A stretch of 64,000 nucleotides of DNA from positions 38,205 through 102,204 of the forward strand of contig DWVD01000027.1 in NCBI GenBank assembly GCA_019120395.1, written 5' to 3'. The stretch is from Candidatus Gemmiger faecigallinarum. GTDB taxonomy: Bacteria; Bacillota; Clostridia; Oscillospirales; Ruminococcaceae. Positions 48,814 to 58,347 of this stretch are shown here, one piece after another (positions within the stretch are counted from its first letter, which is position 1; every line of letters begins with the position of its first letter). The notes below the pieces were generated by a model. That model did not search any database. It was not told where the DNA came from and saw only the letters and a program-made list of their open reading frames with translations. The translations under genes and the position numbers were made by a program.

Positions 48814-50307
48814 TTGCCTGATACCCCGCAGCAGAAACCCGCCAAAACCGAGAGCTTTGTGGGCAACGTGATGAAATATTCCGTCGCCACCTACCTGGGC
48901 TTTCTCATCAGCGGCGCGGCGCTGATCATCAAGGGCATCCTGCCCGCCGACACCTACGCCGTGCCCGCCACCTTTATGGCCTACACCATGTCGCTGATGA
49001 ACCTGGGCATGCTGGGGCTGGACCAGGCGCTCTTGCGCTTTTACCGCGAGCCGCCGGAAGGCACCACCGGCCGCGGGATGTTTTTGGCCTGCGTGCGGCT
49101 TTCGCTTTTGGTGATGCTGGTGGTGGGGGCCGGGGCCAGCGTGTTCTTTGCCCCCACGCTGGCGGTGGCCTTCGGCCTGGGGCAGGGCAACACCGCGCTG
49201 GTGCCGTTTTTGTTTTTGAACGCCGCGCTCTACATGCTGGTGCGGTACGTCAACGTCCTGCTGCGGCTGGAAAACGACGTAAAGGCCTACACCGTGCAGA
49301 CGCTGTGGATGAACGCCTGCCTCAACCTGATCTACCTGCTGCCGGGCTTTTTCACCTCCAACGTCTGGGCCTTCATCGCGGCGGCGCTGGCAGGGTTCGG
49401 CGGCGTGGCCATCGCCTTCTGGTTCCGCTCCATGGGCACCGCCGGGGGCAGCGCCGCCCCCGCCCCCATGGGCCTCAAGGCGCTGAAAGCCGACAAGGGC
49501 ACCTACCGCCTGCTTTTGCCCTACGGCATGCTGCTGGCCCCGGCGGCAATTTTGACGCCGCTGTACCGGTCGGTCTGCCTGTCCTTTCTGGCGGCGGGGT
49601 CGGGCGCGACCTCCCAGGGCCTGTTTGAGTTTGCCTACACGCTGGCCCAGCTGGTCACCACGGTGCAGGCGGGCTTTTCCACCTACTGGGGCCCCTACGT
49701 CTACGCCAACTACCGCACCGAGCAGGCCCGCATCGGCCGCATCCACGATGTGCTGAACTTTCTGGTGTTCGGCTTTTTCTGCGCGCTGATCATGTTCGAG
49801 GACGTCATCTTTTTGATCTTCCCGGACAAGGTCGCCTGTATGCGGTTTTTCCCGGTGATGATGCTCTCCTCGGTGTTCGCCATCCTGATCGAGGGCACCG
49901 TCTACGGCAACGCCATCGCCCGCCGCCCCCACCACGACACCATCGGTGTGGCGCTGGGCGTGGCGGTCAACGTGGCGATGTGCGCCTGGCTGGTGCCGCT
50001 GTACAGCGTTACCGGCGCGGCGGTGGCGGTGACCGCCTCCAACGCGGCGATGTTTTTGTACCGCACCGTCACCGGGCAGTATTACTACCGCACCATCCCC
50101 AACATCGGGCGCACGGTGTCCGGCTTTCTGCTGGCGCTGGCCGCCGCCGCGGTGGGCGTGGTGTTCTACCAGCATTTCGTCATCAAGTTCGTTCTGGTCG
50201 GCGCCATCCTGTTCATCTACTGCACGCTCTACCGTCCCCAGCTGCAAAAGCTGTGGCAGATGGGCCTTGGCCTGCTGCGCAGGGTGCTGGGCCGCGGGCG
50301 GGCCTGA
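48814..50307 (+). CDS. oligosaccharide flippase (Wzx/MATE-like)
   Basis: About 12 TM polysaccharide-export protein, 'KTESFVGNVMKYSVATYLGFLISGAALIIKG'. Confidence 0.82.
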   Translation: MPDTPQQKPAKTESFVGNVMKYSVATYLGFLISGAALIIKGILPADTYAVPATFMAYTMSLMNLGMLGLDQALLRFYREPPEGTTGRGMFLACVRLSLLVMLVVGAGASVFFAPTLAVAFGLGQGNTALVPFLFLNAALYMLVRYVNVLLRLENDVKAYTVQTLWMNACLNLIYLLPGFFTSNVWAFIAAALAGFGGVAIAFWFRSMGTAGGSAAPAPMGLKALKADKGTYRLLLPYGMLLAPAAILTPLYRSVCLSFLAAGSGATSQGLFEFAYTLAQLVTTVQAGFSTYWGPYVYANYRTEQARIGRIHDVLNFLVFGFFCALIMFEDVIFLIFPDKVACMRFFPVMMLSSVFAILIEGTVYGNAIARRPHHDTIGVALGVAVNVAMCAWLVPLYSVTGAAVAVTASNAAMFLYRTVTGQYYYRTIPNIGRTVSGFLLALAAAAVGVVFYQHFVIKFVLVGAILFIYCTLYRPQLQKLWQMGLGLLRRVLGRGRA

Positions 50308-50377
50308 GCTTTGTTTTCCGCGGGGCCAATGTGCTCCGCGCCTTATAAGGACGTTGAAACGATTGAGGTGATCTTTC

Positions 50378-50965
50378 ATGCGCCATTGCGGCACGCAAAT
50401 CTTGCAGACCGGGCGGCTGACGCTGCGGCCGCTCTCCATCCACGACGCCGAGATGATGTTCGGCAACTGGGCCAGCGATCCCCGGGTCGCAAAATATCTG
50501 CGCTGGCAGCCCCACCGCAGCTGGGCCGAAACCGCCGAATACCTGAACGAAGTCTCCAAACACTATACCGAACCGGATTTTTACCAGTGGGGCATTGAGG
50601 AAAAGGTCAGCGGCGCGCTGATCGGCTCCATCAGCCTTGCCCGCGGCGAGGCCGACCCCGGCTGGCCGCCCGCCTGCGAGCGGCTGGGCGAGATCTGGGA
50701 GCCGGGCTATTGCCTGGGCCGCAAGTGGTGGGGCCGCGGCTACGCCACCGAGGCGCTCTGCGCCGTGCGGGACTTCTGGTTTGGCCCTGTGCACGGCAAA
50801 TGGCTGTGCTGCTGCCATGCCAACGAGAACGTCGCTTCCGGCGCGGTGATGCAGAAAGCCGGCTTCACCTACCATCACGACGCCACCTATCACAAATTTG
50901 ACGGCACGCCCGTCGCCTGCCGCGCCTATTTTCTGCTGCGCAGCCAGGTGGACCTTCCCCGGTAA
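50378..50965 (+). CDS. GNAT family N-acetyltransferase (RimJ/RimL type)
   Basis: 'LQTGRLTLRPLSIHDAEMMFGNWASDPRVAKYLRW', 'EPGYCLGRKWWGRGYATEAL'. Confidence 0.9.
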   Translation: MRHCGTQILQTGRLTLRPLSIHDAEMMFGNWASDPRVAKYLRWQPHRSWAETAEYLNEVSKHYTEPDFYQWGIEEKVSGALIGSISLARGEADPGWPPACERLGEIWEPGYCLGRKWWGRGYATEALCAVRDFWFGPVHGKWLCCCHANENVASGAVMQKAGFTYHHDATYHKFDGTPVACRAYFLLRSQVDLPR

Positions 50966-51010
50966 CGCCCGCCTGGGCAAGCCAAGAGAACTTTTTCAAA
51001 GGACTTATTT

Positions 51011-52348
51011 ATGAGTGAACTGATTCATCTGCCCGGCGTGGAACCCGCCGGGCAGCCCGCGCCTTCCCCCGACGCCGCCTTGCCGGAAGGCCCCGTCCCG
51101 GTGGTGCTGCTGGCGCTGGACCAGGGCAGGTTCGACGCCGCCCGCAGCCTGGACGAACTGGCCGCCCTGGCCGAGGCCAACGGTATGCAAGCGGTTGCTT
51201 CGGTGGTGCAGAAGCGCTCCACCCCGGAAGCCGCCACCATGCTGGGCGAAGGCAAAGTCGCTGAGGCCCGCCTGGTCTGCCTGAACGCGGGGGCCGCAGC
51301 CGCCATCTTTGACGGCGAGCTGACCGGCAGCCAGCTGCGCAACCTGAGCGCCGCCCTGCAGGTGGAGGTCATCGACCGCACCATGCTGATTTTGGAGATC
51401 TTCCGTTCCCGCGCCGTCACCAACGAAGGCAAACTGCAGACCGAGCTGGCGCTTTTGCGCTATCAGATGCCCCGCCTGCAGGGCCTGGGCGAAGCGCTCA
51501 GCCGCCAGGGCGGCGGCGGTGGCGGCGGAGCAGGCGCGCGCCGCGGTGCGGGCGAGACCCGGCTGGAGCTGGACCGCCGCCACATCCGCCGCCGTATCGA
51601 GATGCTGGAAAACCGCCTGAAAGAGATGGAAAAGCGCCGGGGCGAGACCCGGCGCGCCCGTCAGAAAAGCGGCGTGCCGGTGGTCGCCCTGGTGGGTTAC
51701 ACCAACGTGGGCAAATCCAGCCTGACCAACGCGCTTTGCGGCGCCGGCATCTTTGAGGCGGACATGCTGTTTGCCACGCTGGACCCCACCGCCCGCCGCC
51801 TGACGCTGCCCAGCGGCCTGGACGTGGTGCTGGTGGACACCGTCGGCTTTGTCAGCCGGCTGCCCCACCATCTGGTGGACGCCTTCAAGAGCACGCTGGA
51901 GGAGGCCGCCTTTGCCGACGTGCTGGTGCGGGTGGCCGACGCCAGCGACCCTGCCGCCGCCGAGCAGCTGGCCGTCACCGACCAGGTCCTGGACGAGCTT
52001 GGTTGCGGCGGCATCCCCCGCCTGACCGTCTACAACAAGTGCGACAAGTCCGGCGCGGTGCCCTTTGATCCTTCCGTCCTGCTGACCAGCGCCCGCACCG
52101 GCCGCGGCCTGGACGAGCTGAAAGCCCGCCTGGACGACATCCTGGCGGCCCGCGTCCGCCGCATTGAGGCGCTTTTGCCCTACGGCCAGCTGGCTTTGGC
52201 CGACATTCTGCGCAGCCGCGGCAGCGTCCAGGCGGAGGAGTACCGCCCCGAAGGCGTCTACTACGCCGCCACTGTCCGCATCGACGACCTTCACCGGTTC
52301 GAGCCCTATCTGCTGCCCCGCACGCCGGGTTCCCCCGCGCCCGAATGA
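51011..52348 (+). CDS. hflX: GTPase HflX
   Basis: 'GAGETRLELDRRHIRRRIEML', 'VALVGYTNVGKSSLTNAL', 'LVDTVGFVSRLPHHLVDAFKSTLEE'. Confidence 0.96.
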   Translation: MSELIHLPGVEPAGQPAPSPDAALPEGPVPVVLLALDQGRFDAARSLDELAALAEANGMQAVASVVQKRSTPEAATMLGEGKVAEARLVCLNAGAAAAIFDGELTGSQLRNLSAALQVEVIDRTMLILEIFRSRAVTNEGKLQTELALLRYQMPRLQGLGEALSRQGGGGGGGAGARRGAGETRLELDRRHIRRRIEMLENRLKEMEKRRGETRRARQKSGVPVVALVGYTNVGKSSLTNALCGAGIFEADMLFATLDPTARRLTLPSGLDVVLVDTVGFVSRLPHHLVDAFKSTLEEAAFADVLVRVADASDPAAAEQLAVTDQVLDELGCGGIPRLTVYNKCDKSGAVPFDPSVLLTSARTGRGLDELKARLDDILAARVRRIEALLPYGQLALADILRSRGSVQAEEYRPEGVYYAATVRIDDLHRFEPYLLPRTPGSPAPE

Positions 52349-52368
52349 CCTCGCCCCCTTTTCTGCAA

Positions 52369-52408
52369 AAAGCCTGCCGTCCCCTCTTATACGGGTACGG
52401 CAGGCTTT
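52369..52408. terminator. bidirectional terminator
   Basis: AAAGCCTGCCGT...ACGGCAGGCTTT. Confidence 0.8.
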
Positions 52409-52417
52409 CTCATTCTG

Positions 52418-53356
52418 TCACACCGGCGCGTCGCTCCCGGCATTTCCGTCAACATCGCCGCCTGCCGCATTGGCCTCGTACCACTGGCAGATTGCATTGT
52501 AATAAATTTCCGCCGCGGTGTGGCATCCCTCCTCGTCGCCAAAAGCCGCCACATCCGCCGGGCTCGTCACAAAGCATTGCTCAGCCAAAACCGCAGGACA
52601 TCCGCTTTCCTCCAGCAGCGTAAAACTCTGCTCCATATGGACCGAGTCGTCGCTGATCTCCGCAATCTGTTTCTGGCCGTCCGCATCATAATAGATGTAC
52701 CGCACACCGTCCTGCCCTCGCAGGGACGCCCCTGCCTCGCCAAACCCCGAAGCGATCAGCTCGGCAAATGCAAGGCTCTCGTCATGGCGCTCCCTTCCCG
52801 GCGGCACCGGATAGCACTCAAACCCGGCATAGGACGGATCATCGCCGGAATTTCCATGGATGGAGATCAGCAGCTGTGCCCCCGCCGCCCGGGCATTGGC
52901 GGCCCTTTCGCTTGGCTCCGAGTATTCCTCTCCGTCTGTTGTCAGAAAGGGAGAAAACCGTTCGTCCCCTTCCAGCAATTCCATCAGGTAGCCGGCCGTC
53001 CGCCAAGTCATCTCACACTCGTCAAAGCTGACGCCCACCGCGCCGCTGTCCCCACCGCCATGCCCCGGGTCCACTGCCACCACAAAGCCGGTTTCCTCCT
53101 GCAGCTCTCCCGGGCCGGCCGGCAGGGTCTCCTCCCCCTTTTGCCCGGTCAGCCAAAAAACAGCTCCCGCCAGCAGGGCGATCACCGCTGCCGCCCCCAG
53201 CATGCGCAGCCGGCGTCCGCGCCGCCGCCTTGCCGCGTAACGCCGGTAGTTTGGCGGCCTCCAGTCCTTTCTCCCGTTTTGCCGTCCGTTCCGGCTCGCC
53301 GCCGTTTCGGTATGTACAGTCCGTCCCGCATCTGTTCGATACACCATTTCTGTCAT
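52418..53356 (-). CDS. N-acetylmuramoyl-L-alanine amidase (Amidase_3, CwlD-like)
   Basis: 'VVAVDPGHGGGDSGAVG', 'SIHGNSGDDPSYAGFECY', 'CPAVLAEQCFVTSPADVA'. Confidence 0.88.
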   Translation of the reverse strand: MTEMVYRTDAGRTVHTETAASRNGRQNGRKDWRPPNYRRYAARRRRGRRLRMLGAAAVIALLAGAVFWLTGQKGEETLPAGPGELQEETGFVVAVDPGHGGGDSGAVGVSFDECEMTWRTAGYLMELLEGDERFSPFLTTDGEEYSEPSERAANARAAGAQLLISIHGNSGDDPSYAGFECYPVPPGRERHDESLAFAELIASGFGEAGASLRGQDGVRYIYYDADGQKQIAEISDDSVHMEQSFTLLEESGCPAVLAEQCFVTSPADVAAFGDEEGCHTAAEIYYNAICQWYEANAAGGDVDGNAGSDAPV

Positions 53357-53651
53357 CCTGTCTGTTTTTTCTATCTTTGTGTCATTTTACCCGGAAAATG
53401 TTACACCGTTTTTGTCAAACACATTGCCGCAGCCTTTCGCCGCCCTTCCCAAGCCCCACTGCCGACGCCGCGTTCCGCGCCGGTCGAGTTCTATATCAGG
53501 ATAACACCAAAATGTATCCACTTTGTCACACAGCTGAAAAATTTTTGTGTCGATTTTCCCCGTCCGTTCTCTTTATCGCCAGGAGCTTCTATTTTGTGCG
53601 TCTGTACGCCATTTCCATTTTCTCCCCACGTTTGGCGTCCCTCGCTTCCTG

Positions 53652-53903
53652 TCACACTTGTTTCCCCACGTCCACTCTGTCCGGGATGCCGTCGCCGTCG
53701 GCGTCGGGCAGCTCGGGCAGGCCGGCCACGCTGGTCAGCAGGCTCAGCAGGCCGGCCAGCACTGCCGCGCTGCCCACCATCACCCAGTCCACTTCGCCCA
53801 GCACTGCCGCCGTGCCGATGGTCGCCACCGCAGTCTGCGCCACCGTTTTGACGGCGCGGACGCCCGCTGCGTGCAGCCAGGCCAACACTTTCTCTTTCTT
53901 CAT
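53652..53903 (-). CDS. phage-type holin
   Basis: MKKEKVLAWLHAAGVRAVKTVAQTAVATIGTAAVLGEVDWVMVGSAAVLAGLLSLLTSVAGLPELPDADGDGIPD, two hydrophobic helices. Confidence 0.68.
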   Translation of the reverse strand: MKKEKVLAWLHAAGVRAVKTVAQTAVATIGTAAVLGEVDWVMVGSAAVLAGLLSLLTSVAGLPELPDADGDGIPDRVDVGKQV

Positions 53904-53918
53904 CGCCTTTTCCTCCCA

Positions 53919-54047
53919 TATATTTACTCAATGTTTCCCATATTCACGCCTTTGCAAGCTGCCTGCCGCCGTTATTTGGTCAATATTTCCAAATTATCAA
54001 CCCCGGCGCCGCGCTCCGGTTTCGTTATTTGCTCAACATTTCCAAAA
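53919..54047 (-). repeat. three imperfect ~25-bp direct repeats, period 51-53 bp
   Basis: Minus strand TTTTGGAAATGTTGAGCAAATAACG / ATTTGGAAATATTGACCAAATAACG / ATATGGGAAACATTGAGTAAATATAT. Confidence 0.7.
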
Positions 54048-54659
54048 TCATTCCCCGCTGCGGATGGGCAGGCGGCGGCAGGTCTGCATGATGTCGTGCG
54101 TGCTGCGGTCGCCGTCCCCCAGGTCCACGTAGGCGGTGTAGTAGTTTTCCAGGTTGTCCAGGCCGTAGGGCGGGATCTCGCCCTCCTTGATGTAATGCAG
54201 CCCCAGGTCGATGATCTGGCCGCGCAGCAGGCTCTCGCTCACCGCCCGCGCCGTCAGCGCGGCAAAATCATTTTCCTCCGCGATCTCCCGCCACCGTCTC
54301 TCCGCCTCTCCGTCGTCAAAGCGCAGCTTCTCCAGATCAGCCCGCACAATCCCCGCCAGCGCGTCCACCATCACGGCGGGCAGTCCGCTGTGCGCCTTGC
54401 GCAGGTTCTCGCTCTCCGGCGCGGCCGCCCAAAACCGCGCCCTGCTCACCGGGTCGTCCGCCAGCTGCCGGAACAGCTGGTCCAGCTCGCAGGCGTCGCC
54501 CCGGTACCAGACCCGGTTGCGCAGCACGTTGGCGGCATGGTCCACCGGTTCGCGCAGCGTCAGTCCCCGCCCCGGCGCGGGTTCGATCTCCAGCCAGCTC
54601 TGCAGCATCTTCCTCATCCTTTCCGTCCATCGCATCCTTGCTTTCCCGCCTTCCCTCAA
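54048..54659 (-). pseudogene. truncated phage portal protein fused to an unrelated C-terminal piece
   Basis: MRKMLQSWLEIEPAPGRGLTLREPVDHAANVLRNRVWYRGDACELDQLF...HSGLPAVMVDALAGIV portal-like N-terminus, then GLDNLENYYTAYVDLGDGDRSTHDIMQTCRRLPIR. Confidence 0.65.
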
Positions 54660-54677
54660 ACAAAATTGCCCGCCGCC

Positions 54678-56024
54678 TTACCCGATCTCCTCCAGGTACG
54701 CCATCCATGCGTACTGTTCGGCGTTGATGCAGTGGTCGTTGCCGTCCTCCGGCCGCCCCTCCTCCGTCCAGCTGTACCGCTCCATCTCCTCCAGCAGCGG
54801 CCCGCACCGTTCCCGCACAAACAAATGCTGCCCGTGCGCCAGCCAGCCGCTTTCCAGCCGGATGCGGTCCAAAACGGTCAGCCGTTTCCAGGCCGGCACA
54901 AAATCGTACAGCCCCCCGTTTTTGCGTTTGTATTTGCGGCACTCCATCAAGGTTGCCTGGTCTGCGCTGTCAATAAACGCCTTTCGACCAAATCCCCAGT
55001 CCGCCCGCTGCCGCTCCAAAAACGCTTCCAGCAGCGCCGGAATATCGCTGGGCGCCAGCGGCGCCAGTCCGGCCTCCGCCCGCCGCCGGTTCGAATACGT
55101 CTCCGCCGCCAGCGTCACTTTCCTGCGGTCGGCCAGGATCCCGTCAAACACAAAGGCAAAAGTGTCCTCGCTTCGCTGGCTGTAACTGGTATCCACCCCG
55201 CAGCAAAACCGCACAAACCGCACCTGTCCCGCCGCCATCTGGCGGCGCAGCTCCTTCTCGGCCACACAGCATCCCGGCGGCAGCTCAAACACCAGCCCTT
55301 CGCTCCGTCCCCGCAGCTCCAGGATCTTGCTCCGGTACAGCCTTGTTCCCGCCGGGGCCGTCTCCAGGATCTTCCGCCGTTTTTCCTCCGTCAGCGCCGC
55401 ATTGTCCTCAAATCCGAAAAACCAGTGCACCCACCCCGCCTTTTCGCTCCGGTTCAGCTGTTCCCGGATCGCCGCCGGCGTCCCGGCCGCCCACTCCGGC
55501 AGGGGCCTGGCATGGTCGATGAACTCTGCGTACACCTCCTTGCCCGGGTCGTCCGGGTTCAGCGTTGCCACCAGGTACTCGCTGCGCATCGCCGCCTCTC
55601 GCACATACTCCATGTCGGCGATGTTGATCTCGTCTATATAGACGCATCCATATTGTCCGCCCAGGGCCTTTTTCCACCGGTTCCGGTTCCCGTATCCCAG
55701 CACGTACAGGATCTTTTCCCCCGCGCTGGTCCTCAGCACCAGATGCGGCTCCGAGTTTTTCCCCCGCCCGGCCGGGTAATACTCCACCAGGCTGCCAAAA
55801 TCCTCCCGCACGCCAAATTCCTTGTTGATGATGTTTTTCTCCACCGTTCCCTGGTCCAGGCCCGACAAAATATGCAGCTTCCGGCTGCTCGCCGCGCATC
55901 GCAGCACAAATTTCAGCAGCGCCAGCGTCGTCTTTCCCGCATAGGTCGTCCCTTCCAAAAATTCGCGTCTGGCCCGGCACCGCAAAAAGGCCAGCCCTTT
56001 GTCCGAGAGCTTCAGCTCACCCAT
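54678..56024 (-). CDS. phage terminase large subunit (PBSX-like)
   Basis: 'FLEGTTYAGKTTLALLKFVLRC', 'LGGQYGCVYIDEINIADMEYVREAAMRS', 'FCCGVDTSYSQRSEDTFAFVFDG'; start at MGELKLSDKG. Confidence 0.9.
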   Translation of the reverse strand: MGELKLSDKGLAFLRCRARREFLEGTTYAGKTTLALLKFVLRCAASSRKLHILSGLDQGTVEKNIINKEFGVREDFGSLVEYYPAGRGKNSEPHLVLRTSAGEKILYVLGYGNRNRWKKALGGQYGCVYIDEINIADMEYVREAAMRSEYLVATLNPDDPGKEVYAEFIDHARPLPEWAAGTPAAIREQLNRSEKAGWVHWFFGFEDNAALTEEKRRKILETAPAGTRLYRSKILELRGRSEGLVFELPPGCCVAEKELRRQMAAGQVRFVRFCCGVDTSYSQRSEDTFAFVFDGILADRRKVTLAAETYSNRRRAEAGLAPLAPSDIPALLEAFLERQRADWGFGRKAFIDSADQATLMECRKYKRKNGGLYDFVPAWKRLTVLDRIRLESGWLAHGQHLFVRERCGPLLEEMERYSWTEEGRPEDGNDHCINAEQYAWMAYLEEIG

Positions 56025-56298
56025 CCCATTCACCTGCCCGGCAGCCCCACAGCGCCTGCAGCACCTCGTCCAGCCTTCCCGCCGCGGCGTCCCGGCCGGC
56101 CGTCTTTTCTTCCTGCCCTTCCTCCTTTGCCTCGATCGCTCTGGCACACAGTTCCGCCGCGTGCATCCGGTCTTTCGGCGCCGCCGTTTCGTCCCGCATC
56201 ACCGCCGCCCAAAGCGCTTCGATCTCCTCCCTTCCCACCGCTTTCGCCTTTCGCCGCCGGCGCGGCGCGGCCGGCCGTTCCTTTCCTTCTTCGTTCAC
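56017..56298 (-). CDS. putative small terminase subunit-like / phage-associated protein
   Basis: Short basic protein directly upstream of and overlapping terL. Confidence 0.5.
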   Translation of the reverse strand: MNEEGKERPAAPRRRRKAKAVGREEIEALWAAVMRDETAAPKDRMHAAELCARAIEAKEEGQEEKTAGRDAAAGRLDEVLQALWGCRAGEWDG

Positions 56299-56495
56299 GC
56301 TGCGCTTCCCTCCTTCGCCCGTTTTCCGCGCAAAAAGCGCCGGATCCCCGTCCGTTCTTCCGGTGGGTATCCCGCGCTTTTTCCATCTTAGTTATACCAC
56401 AGCCCCCACAGGGTCTCTAGGGCCGGTTTTCCCCCTTTTCATGGCAAAGGAGCTGTGCTTCGGTCCCCCGCAGCACAGCCCCGTCCCTCGTTTTC

Positions 56496-57002
56496 TCATG
56501 CCTCGCCGCCCAGTTCCTTCCGGATAAACGGCACGACCTCCTTCGGCTGGATCTCCAAAACCAGCGCAAACTCGGTATAAAGCATGTTTTCCGCTTCCCG
56601 CATGGCGTTCTCATCAAAGCCGGACAATCTCTTTCCCGCCGAGTGTCTCGCCTTTTTAAAGGCATAGATCGCCTTCACCATGCGCAGCAGCTCCCGGTGG
56701 TCGCCCTTTTTCAGCGTCTCGTTGTAATACTGCCTGCGTGCATCCGGGTTCGGATCGCAGCGCGCGTCCTCCTCCGGCAGCTCGCGGATCAGCTTCATCA
56801 GCTCCTCTTTCGTCATCACCGGGTGCATGCGGGCCACCAGCTGCTCGTTGCTTTCGGGCACACAGATGGTCATGCTCTTGTCAAACACCGGTTTCAGCAC
56901 AAAGCAGTTCTCCATCCTGTCCCCGTACCGCCGCGCTTCGTGAGAAGTGATCTGGCAGGCGCCCGTCGTACCGTAACAAACCATATCCCCAACCTGAAAC
57001 AT
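56496..57002 (-). CDS. CarD-family transcriptional regulator
   Basis: MFQVGDMVCYGTTGACQITSHEARRYGDRMENCFVLKPVFDKSMTICVPESNE... Confidence 0.88.
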   Translation of the reverse strand: MFQVGDMVCYGTTGACQITSHEARRYGDRMENCFVLKPVFDKSMTICVPESNEQLVARMHPVMTKEELMKLIRELPEEDARCDPNPDARRQYYNETLKKGDHRELLRMVKAIYAFKKARHSAGKRLSGFDENAMREAENMLYTEFALVLEIQPKEVVPFIRKELGGEA

Positions 57003-57264
57003 CTTTCTCTCCTTTTCCTGTCACATGCCGCACAGCCGCGCCCGCCCGGCAAACGCCGGCCGCAGCGCAGCTGCGCCCGCCTCAAAAACAACGCTGTTTC
57101 ACCTAATATATAGTATATCACTTTTCCCGGAAATATGTTATTGTCGTTTTGTACAAAAATGCATCCCTATAACAATATGTAAATTGCCCGGCGCATTGCA
57201 AAAGCCGTTCCACTGCGGTATACTGAAATCATTCATAACATCTTCCCGGAAAAGGAGCCTTCCC

Positions 57265-57624
57265 ATGACGGATCTTCTCACCGCCGCGCTGTTTCCTTCC
57301 ATGCGGCCGCAATACAAAAACCGGCAGGCGGACGGCGAGCTTCCCGCCGCCGTCGAGCACCTGTTCCCCCAGGGCACCATGATCGACCATTATTTCGTGA
57401 CCCTCACGCCGGACTTTGCCGCCGAACTTGCCGCCGTCCCCGGCTTTGCCCGTCTGGGCGGCCGGATCAGCGCGGTGGCCTTCTGCCAGCAGCCGGACGG
57501 CGCCCCCTGGAAGGTGCATTTTCAGGAACCCACCATGGTCGAGGATCTTTGCATCGACATGCCGGATTCCGAATTCCGCGCGCTGCTGGCCGCCAACCAG
57601 ATCACCCTCCCCGGCGAGGGCTGA
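57265..57624 (+). CDS. hypothetical protein
   Basis: MTDLLTAALFPSMRPQYKNRQADGELPAAVEHLFPQG..., SD AAAAGGAG upstream. Confidence 0.55.
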   Translation: MTDLLTAALFPSMRPQYKNRQADGELPAAVEHLFPQGTMIDHYFVTLTPDFAAELAAVPGFARLGGRISAVAFCQQPDGAPWKVHFQEPTMVEDLCIDMPDSEFRALLAANQITLPGEG

Positions 57625-57686
57625 GCGCCGTCCTTCCGGCGCGCTGCCGCCCGCCTCATCCACGCTTTTTTTCAAGGAGGTTCCCC

Positions 57687-58271
57687 ATGACGCCCCAGGA
57701 ATTCATGCAGTTTCTTTCCACCCGCCGCACCTACCGCCGCTTCACGCAGGATCCGGTCCCGGCCTGCGCCGTTGACGACCTGCTCGAGGCTGCCCGCATC
57801 GCCAGCTGCAGCGCCAACCGCCAGACGCTCCGCTATCTCGTCGTGCAGTCCCCCCGTATGGTTGCCGAGACCAACGCCCACGTCCACTGGGCGGCCTATC
57901 TCCCGCCCGAGCAGGGCGTCCCCGCTCCAAACGAGCGCCCCACCCTCTTTGTCGCCGTCTACCAGGACACCTCGCTGCCCGGCTGCTCCGACCTGGACCT
58001 GGGCCTCGCCCTCGGCAGCATGACGGCAGCCGCCTGGGCGCACGGCGTCGGCAGCTGCATCCTGGGTGCCATCGACCGCCCCGCCCTCGCGCAGCTTTAC
58101 GGCGCGCCCGATTCTCTTCGGCTCTGCAACCTGGTGGCCTTCGGCCGCCCCGCACACCACAGCCGCGTGGTCCCCATGCAGAACGGCGACGTCCGTTACT
58201 ATCTGGACGGGAACCGCGACTACTGCGTTCCCAAACGCCCGCTGGACCAGATCCTCGTCGGCCGCCTGTGA
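57687..58271 (+). CDS. nitroreductase family protein
   Basis: MTPQEFMQFLSTRRTYRRFTQDPVPACAVDDLLEAARIASCSANRQTLRYLVVQ..., SD AAGGAGG. Confidence 0.9.
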   Translation: MTPQEFMQFLSTRRTYRRFTQDPVPACAVDDLLEAARIASCSANRQTLRYLVVQSPRMVAETNAHVHWAAYLPPEQGVPAPNERPTLFVAVYQDTSLPGCSDLDLGLALGSMTAAAWAHGVGSCILGAIDRPALAQLYGAPDSLRLCNLVAFGRPAHHSRVVPMQNGDVRYYLDGNRDYCVPKRPLDQILVGRL

Positions 58272-58347
58272 CTCCCGATACGCAGCAGCGCGGACGGCGC
58301 GCCCTTTCCCTCCCGGGAAGCGGCGCGCTGTCCGCGCTTGTTTCGTA

